From contig JANBVO010000015.1 in assembly GCA_030052745.1 (NCBI GenBank), forward strand, positions 310,001-374,000: a stretch of 64,000 nucleotides of DNA, read 5' to 3'. Positions 57,682 to 64,000 of this stretch are shown in pieces; position 1 is the first letter of the stretch, and each line of letters starts with the position of its first letter. The stretch comes from Pleurostoma richardsiae (Eukaryota; Ascomycota; Sordariomycetes; Calosphaeriales; Pleurostomataceae). The notes under the pieces are model-generated. The model saw only the letters and a list, made by a program, of their open reading frames with translations, did not search any database and was not told the DNA's origin. The translations under genes were made by a program, and so were the position numbers.

Positions 57682-59110
57682 GCCCGAGCCACAGTCTGTC
57701 TCGGGATGGTGCACGGCGAAAGTGTCCGCATAGTTTAATGTTTACTGCTCCTTCGTCCAGCGACTTCGTGACTTATTGTATCTACACGCATCAATGGCAT
57801 CCTTATTTAAGCCGTATGGGCTGAGTGACCGGTATCGTGACGACCTCTGCGAATTTGCGCCTATTTCGCTTCCATGCACAAGATCTTGCCTATCTCGGGT
57901 TCTGCAGGCTCCCATCTACTTAGGCATAAACCTTGACGTAAGCGTAGGACAACTATAGCAACCGCTCGCTTGTTGCCAGGCACATGACATGGCAGCCGTA
58001 GCTAAGAATCGTCTTTGCACCGACTAGAAACGCGCTTATCTGCGCCTTCTTGGGCAGGTACCTTTGGTCCCATTCTAGGGGATTATGGTACCTAGTCTTG
58101 GCCTTACGGTCACGACACTAGCAGCACACCCTAAAGCATGCAACCCCATAACATCTACTTGGTCCGTAGATGACGGTTACACTGCCTTTCACTGCTCTAA
58201 CACGCCATCTGTGTATAGTCACAAATGGATAGTGACTACACATCACACCTACAGCCAAGACACGTTTCTCGTAGCTCATCTAGGCTTTACTCTAATCGAT
58301 CCCGTATGCGGCAGCTCACGTCGTCTTCGGATTTCACTCAAACGAAGGCATTGCTCTTTTGCCCATCTTCGGCCGGCCAACTGTTCATGAGACAATACAG
58401 AGGCATAATTGAGGGCTGAGAACAGCAGAATTGAGGTGTGTCTTCCTCACCTGATCTGGCAAACGCATGGGGCAGCGAGGCTATCTATCAGTTTTAATAA
58501 TGGTGGCGAAGGGTTTTCAGCATGTCTCACGAGCCAAGCAAGCTACTGGGAGGATTTAAACCTCGAGGGCCAGCTGCTACCTCCAACCAGAGCAAGGTTA
58601 TATATCACGCAGAATGTGGAACACGTCCACTGTGCTTGTTTGCTAGTGGGAGAGTAACGAAGAATTTTAAGGAGATTCGCCGTTTCTCGCAACTGCTGAT
58701 ATCTCGCATCTGGGCTGGTTACATAGCCTGAGTATCAGGAATGTAATTTTCTGGCCTGAATATTTGACTCGTCTAATGTGATGAATGAGTGGTGCTACAC
58801 GCTATGCTAGCATTACTTGTGCCCCAACGCCGGCTGCAAATGACGGAGGTCAACAGACACATCCATCTCACCCTGTTGCGGTCTCTCGCACTTACACCAT
58901 GTTACCGCTGTCGAGAAGAGCGAAGTTCACGATGCATGCTCTGACCATGCGCTGCTCCACCATCTTATTATGTACACTTCCCCAGCGCGGCGAGTGACAG
59001 CTGTCACACTCACCGCCGCTTGAGATCTTGTCTAAGTTGGAAGTAGAAATAACCCCACGCCTCCAGAGCCGACACCCACTAAGCGGTGATGGTGCCCGTC
59101 CCCTGCATTT
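57682..59110. other. Intergenic, convergent genes, no gene seen
   Basis: About 1.4 kb. Several short open frames with no motif on either strand. Confidence 0.5.
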
Positions 59111-61076
59111 CTAGAGGTCCGGCTGGAACCTCCCCCGGATGCGCTCGCCGTACAGGAAAAATACCACGGGGATAGGGATCAGGCCAAGCGAAATAAAGCC
59201 CAGCAGGCTGTTGCCCCATCCGAGGCCGAGTGCGTTGTACATGTCTAGGCCGCCGAGAGGCAGCAGTGCCCCGGCGAGGGAGCGCAACACAGTCAGGGCT
59301 GCCGTGACAGACGCGGCGTACCGGGGGTAGGCATCGAGGAGGTAGTTCTGTATGCACATCTGTTTTTTTTAAGAGAGAGCGTGGTCAGCGAAGGTAAAAC
59401 AAAGACCGGTCGGGGGATAGGAACTGATGGAGGGTACGTGCAGGTGTCACATGGAGACGGACACGGCAAAACCAAACAAGGATCCGAAGACACATCATAG
59501 GAAAAGGGAGACAGGGAAAGGAGAGCCGTACCATGACACCCATGAGCCCAGCGCAGAAGATAACGACACCGATCATGGGCACGATCCAGTGGACGCCCTT
59601 GTCCGTCGTCCATCCGTACAGGAACAAACCCACCGGTAGCGTGACGCCGCACGGTACAGTCATCGCCGGTGACAACCGGACCTCGGGTCGGAGCTGGGAG
59701 CCCGCAGCCTGTCGCCGCTTGACCATGGTGTCGGATAGGTGACCAAAGGTGACAACACCGACCATCATTCCCAGCCCTGCGGGAATAAAGGCTAGCCCGA
59801 CGGTGCCCTCGCCAAAGCCGTACTGCTGCGCGTACACAAACGAGAACGTGGTGATGAGCAAATACAGGATGCCGTAAGTGACGGCGACGTACAGCGCGGT
59901 GAGGGTAACGATGGGGCTGGTGAGAAGCAACTTCAGCGGCCGGATGATGGCGAGCCGGAGCTCGTCCGTGGCGCCCCGGGTCGAGAGTGCGCTACGCAGG
60001 GCCGGGTTGCCGGTTTGCTTGCGCAGGCGAGCCGTCTTCCTCTGCAGAATGACCGGGGCGAACGTCTCTTGGAGAAGAAAGAAGGCGAAAAAGGCGCAGA
60101 CGCCGCCCTGACGGACTGTTACTCACAAATCTAACGTGCTGCGTCACAGAGCAGCTGATTGCAAGAAGACAGCGTGGAAGCAGATGACAACTTACCAGAA
60201 TCACAATAAGCCAGTAAACCCATCTCCATCCCGCAGCCTCAATCAAGTACCCACCAGCCACGGGTCCGATGCAAGGTCCGAGCAGAGGCCCGAGAGCCCA
60301 GGCAGCCATAGCCCTGCCGCGCAGCTCGACAGGCATGATGTCGGCTATACTGCCGCTTCCAATAGTGACCGGGACGGCACCGGCGAGGCCCATGAGGAAG
60401 CGGAAGGCCATGAGCATGCCAATTCCGTTGCTGAGAGCGGCACCGACGGTGAAGACGGTGAAGAGAAGGTTACCGACATTGTAGAGCAGGGAGCGGCCGT
60501 AGACCTCGCTGAGCGGGGCGATGAAGAGCGGGCCGAAGGCAAAGCCTAGGATGTAGATGGATAGTATGAAGGTCGCTGTCGTGGAGGAGTCGTTGTGGAA
60601 CTGAACCATGATCTTAGGGATACCGGGGGCGAACATGGACGAGCCCTAGTCGGCGAGAGACGGGCAGCGGTCAGCGTCCAGATCCTGGCTACCAAACATG
60701 ACGAAGATAGGGGTGGCTCTCGGGACATACCAATGGACTAAGGTTGATGTTAGCAATAATATAGACTATGGGGTAGCAACAAGACACCCCGGAGGGCGTT
60801 GAGCTTTCATGAGACTCACGTTATGACGGTCAGAATAGAGAGGACGGCGACGTTCAGCCACTTCTTCTTCGCCGGCCAGTTCATGGGGTTCTCGGGGTCA
60901 TCCGGGCCGTCCCAGGAGACGACATCAGCGTCTTGATTGTCGGCGACCTCGTTCTTTGTGACAGGCGAGCTCTCGTCTGGGCCGGTGTCTTCGGCGGCGA
61001 TGGTGGCATCGTCAACGTCGGACACGGGCGGCGGGTTGTTGCCTCTCTCAAGGTCCTTCTCAAGGTCGGCAGTCAT
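59111..61076 (-). CDS. MFS multidrug transporter (DHA1), five exons with a 7-nt exon
   Basis: Minus strand exons: 61076-60820, 60737-60731 (7 nt), 60645-60196, 60107-59532 and 59359-59111, 512 residues. An upstream in-frame ATG at 61127 would add 17. The N-terminus has [20 protein letters not shown], typical of fungal DHA1 pumps. Exon 2 supplies only T-P-L, so that [19 protein letters not shown] reads as in the family. Then [18 protein letters not shown] (motif A/D1), [36 protein letters not shown] (motif C of antiporters) and the C-terminal [20 protein letters not shown]. Such pumps export toxic compounds or metabolites. No biosynthetic cluster is next to it, so self-protection is only a possibility. 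Confidence 0.92.
60731..60737 (-). other. 7-nt exon of the DHA1 gene
   Basis: TCCATTG, between CCTTAG (with GCTAAC branch site) and GTATGT. It joins TVIT to GSSMFAP in frame. Confidence 0.8.
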
Positions 61077-62245
61077 CGTGATCTGGGGGAGAGCCTCTAC
61101 TATCGGTATATGGCACGTTGACAGCAAAATGAGTACCCGATGCCACGGCTGGCTGATTCAGCTTGTTGCTGCTGCACGGTAAGAACTGGCACTGCAGTGA
61201 GCGGGTGGGCGGGCGCGTTGACGCGGCTTGAAGCTGCGGCGAGTTGGCCGCAGAGCAGTCGGTGACGCAGACCAGAAAGAACGAGCGGTGCTGGCCGCGA
61301 AGGAAAGCCAAAAGGGGTTCGATGGTTGTCGTACGTACCGCGCTGTGCCTTTTATCTGCATCGCCCTCGTGCCATCGACTGCATGCACAAAGCATAAAAT
61401 TGTGCAGGTCTTCCCGACGCGGTTTAGCGCGCTGGGTGCCGTAATGAGCTTGCTAGCTTCGCAGCAGAAATGTTACGATAATACTGCAGCACGGCCAAAA
61501 TAAAGTATAGACATGTTAGTATCTTAGTGCAACGGTTTCTCGCTAATCATTCCTCCGCTGCCAGTGTCTCTGCACAACTTCCCCGGATTGTCGCTTTCCC
61601 GCCGTGGGGCTCGACGCTAAAGCGCCCTAAACCCAATTTCGCTTCACGATGAGAGCCAGCAGGTTCGATCCGGCCGTCGGGTCGGAACTGCCCATGCTCG
61701 GCTCCGTGCCGACAGCTTAGCAAAGTCTGCTGTCTGCTAACCCAATACCCGAACGAAACCGCGAAATATCTACGTTCTATCAAGTATCTCTCTAGCATCT
61801 CAAACGGCACCATCCTCGGGCGGAGGCTCAATTCATGTCATCACTCGGGCTGGACTTTATCATGCCGGACTGTCCCGTGGCCTGATATTTCTACCACTGC
61901 CTTCATTGCTGACTTTTGGGCTACCGCTTTCCAGCATCAAGCAAGGCTTTTCCCCTGGGGAATAGCGTGAACCTGCGATAGTTCTCCACTTGGACCGCGA
62001 AACAAGAGCAGCGTGAAAAAGAAGCGCGCTACGTTGACACGGGCTTTAAGGCTAACTATCATGTGAACACCAATACTCCTTCATCTCCGAGGTGGCAGAT
62101 ACGGCGTTAGTGATGTTTGAGAGAATTCATTGAAGATAGTTCTTCATAACATCTCCCATGACTGACAAGTCTTGCTAGTGGTTTTCTAACGATTTCTACA
62201 ACGATGGAGACGCCCTAGCATCTCGTCGTGGTCCTGGGAGCCTCC
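61077..62245. other. Intergenic, no gene seen
   Basis: About 1.17 kb, including the promoter of the MFS gene. Open frames show no motif. Confidence 0.5.
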
Positions 62246-63348
62246 TCACGTCGAATTCCAGTCAAGTAGGGCTTCATCGCCGAGCTTCTCCTTGACGATG
62301 CGCTCGCTGAGCTGCCACAGCGCCTCTCCAAGGTCAGGATCGGAGGCTTGGGATGACTCCTTGCCAGGCCTCCCGGGGTCGTTGAAGTACCAGCCGTTCT
62401 GCCCGTTCTCCTCAATCTCCGGAGCGGTCAGGGCCCACAGCGCGCTGTATGAACCCTGCTCCGGATTTCGACCAAAGGCCAACATCGACCAGGTTAGTAG
62501 CTTACCGGTCAGGCCGGGGTAGGCGTCTTTCCACTGCTGCTGCATAGCGGTGTTGACCTGTATTTTGCGTGTTGATCAGTAATACGTTCGAGCCATTGCG
62601 AAGGCGGAGGCATGGACAAGGAGTTGGGAATGATATGATGGTAGAAGGGATGACCTACGGCTCCGGGATGCACGGATGTGGCAATTATGTTGTCGTTGTT
62701 CCCCTTGATGACCTTTCCCGCGAGGCCATACTTGGCCAGGAGGATGAGTGCGAGCTTGGTGCGGGCATATAGCCGAGTGCCGTCCATGTTGGGATCGTTG
62801 ATCTCCTCGAGCGAAGCGAAATGGGCATCGGATGGAGCGGCGCGATGGACCTCGCTTGCCTCGAAGACGACTCTCGGCGCGGGTGTGCTGGGTAACTTGC
62901 TGGTCTTTCGGAGCAGTGGCCACAGCTGGTTGGTGGCGTAGTACTGGCCAAGATAGTTGACGCCAAAGTGGCGGTCGATGCCATCGGCGTCCTCACCATA
63001 CTGGTTGGTGTTGATGCCGGCTGAGAGCACTAGGAAGTCGAGGCGGTCGAGCGAGTCGCGCAAGCTGCTGAAGACCTCGCGGACCTGCCGGAGGCTACCC
63101 AGGTCGCACTCCTTCCAGTCGACATCAGCGTCGGGTGTCTCCTTCCGGATTGTCTCGATGGCGTCGTTTCCCTGCTCCTCCTTGCGGTTCACCATGATCA
63201 CCTTGGCGCCAGCGTTGGCCAGCGCGCGGCTCACCTCGAAGCCGATGCCCAGTGCTCCGCCGGTCACGATTGCTACGCGGCCATGGAGGTTCTCGGGATG
63301 GACCGGCTTGGGACCGATACCGGTGGTCTTCTGGAGGACCGACTGCAT
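62246..63348 (-). CDS. Short-chain dehydrogenase/reductase
   Basis: Two exons on the minus strand, 63348-62659 and 62557-62246, 333 residues. The Rossmann fold shows VAIVTGGALGIGFEVSRAL (TGxxxGxG dinucleotide loop, residues 29-36), DLGSLRQVREVF, and LSAGIN in place of the usual NNAG. The catalytic Tyr194 and Lys198 sit in YARTKLALILL; Ser166 in FEASEV may be the third member. SVHPGAVNTAMQQQW crosses the intron. Retinol-dehydrogenase/WW-oxidoreductase-like fungal SDRs of this shape reduce ketones or oxidise alcohols with NADP(H). The C-terminal part has GSYSALWALTAPEI, as in that group. Substrate unknown; cytosolic by default. Confidence 0.92.
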
Positions 63349-64000
63349 CGTGGAAAAGAGGCTGGGGTGAATTATACAGTCGGCAAGATGTTAATGTTAA
63401 GGTGGGTATTGGCTCTAGGAGAATGTCTGATCATAGGGACCTAGGCGGTAGGGTCGTGGCGTAGTTAGTGATGGCCGAGGAGATGCCAATGCTGAAGATC
63501 GTTTGGAGTTGAGCATTTTTAAGGCTGTCTGCCGGTGCGTTCATACAAAGTTCTGAATGGTGTCAGCGTGGCGCCGTTATCATGGCATCATAGACTACGA
63601 GATGCTCGTGGGTTACAAACATCGATTCTCGCAATATCACCATGACATCAAGGAACGCGCTGCGCGGCGGTACGTACCTGGACATGGCAACGGCAGCCGG
63701 ACCTTCTTCCCCGCCAATCATACAGTCGGTACCACGGCAGCCACAGCTCTCAGCCACAGCTCTCAGCCACGGCAAGTCCAGAAAAGCAGTGCAGATTGAG
63801 ACTATTTACACCAGGCCATGGTGCAGGTACAAATTTATCTACTGGCATAGAACAGTGGAATCTTTCCCCCAGACAATGACTTCACGGCACGAGTGGCATA
63901 CACCAATTCAACACTTATGAACCTGCATCTACAACTATTTACCTCATAGTAGATGAGGCTGTTATATGGATATCACATTTGAGCACGTATAAGTAACTAA
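63349..64000. other. Intergenic, right edge
   Basis: About 650 bp. Holds a 13-bp tandem repeat (63738-63770). No gene seen up to the window end. Confidence 0.5.
63738..63770. repeat. 13-bp tandem repeat, 2.5 copies
   Basis: CAGCCACAGCTCT twice, then CAGCCAC. Confidence 0.8.

Noticed and set aside
61648-61664. GGTTCGATCC as a further tRNA
   Set aside because: No matching cloverleaf on either strand.
1-64000. Secondary-metabolite gene cluster
   Set aside because: FMO, MFS, VAO-type oxidase, dioxygenase and LaeA-like genes occur, but there is no PKS, NRPS, terpene cyclase or DMATS backbone gene, and the genes are spread over both strands.
1-64000. Transposons, LTR elements or CRISPR arrays
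   Set aside because: I saw no transposase, reverse transcriptase or integrase motifs, no long terminal repeats and no regular repeat-spacer pattern; small or very old remnants could escape reading by eye.

Overview
This window looks like nuclear DNA of a filamentous ascomycete (Pezizomycotina, probably Sordariomycetes). The genes are split by many short GT-AG introns of about 45-110 bp with CTRAC-type branch sites. The families are typical of the group: Zn2Cys6 regulator, LaeA-like methyltransferase, Dal5-type and siderophore MFS carriers, sedolisin, VAO-type flavoenzyme and a SNF2-RING ATPase. There is no operon structure, no PKS or NRPS, and I saw no transposon or CRISPR. Exon coordinates were deduced by hand from splice signals, frame continuity and remembered family motifs; no alignment or search was run.

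Left part (1-9 kb): the 3' part of a flavin monooxygenase, a Dal5-type anion carrier, a TauD/Jlp1-type 2-oxoglutarate dioxygenase and a class V PLP enzyme all lie on the + strand. Together they read like an organosulfur or sulfonate scavenging group. From 9.8 to 18.9 kb come a secreted sedolisin, a dienelactone-hydrolase/SnoaL-like fusion (-), a CofD-like protein (-) and a VAO-family oxidase. From 19 to 30 kb come a microbial-type PARG-like protein (-), an F-box pseudogene (-), a Zn2Cys6 factor, a zinc alcohol dehydrogenase and a large SNF2/RING gene (-) that carries one in-frame TAG.

Middle part (30-38.5 kb): gene-poor DNA with a chitinase relic, a siderophore MFS gene with one frameshift, and three tRNA genes. 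One is an initiator tRNA-Met split by a 60-nt insert between positions 26 and 27, which has the signals of a spliceosomal intron. It is the most unusual object in the window. The nearby tRNA-Asp has an ordinary intron at 37/38.

Right part (38.5-64 kb): a coiled-coil protein of unknown function, a DHA1 MFS carrier, a nine-exon LaeA-like methyltransferase (-) with a 13-nt exon and a GC-AG intron, a zinc-finger DEDDh exonuclease (-), a five-exon secreted Cys-rich protein (-), a GH43 endo-arabinanase, two amino-acid permeases, another MFS carrier (-) with a 7-nt exon, and a short-chain dehydrogenase (-). The transporters, arabinanase, protease and oxidases suggest a saprotrophic or plant-associated lifestyle; that is inference.
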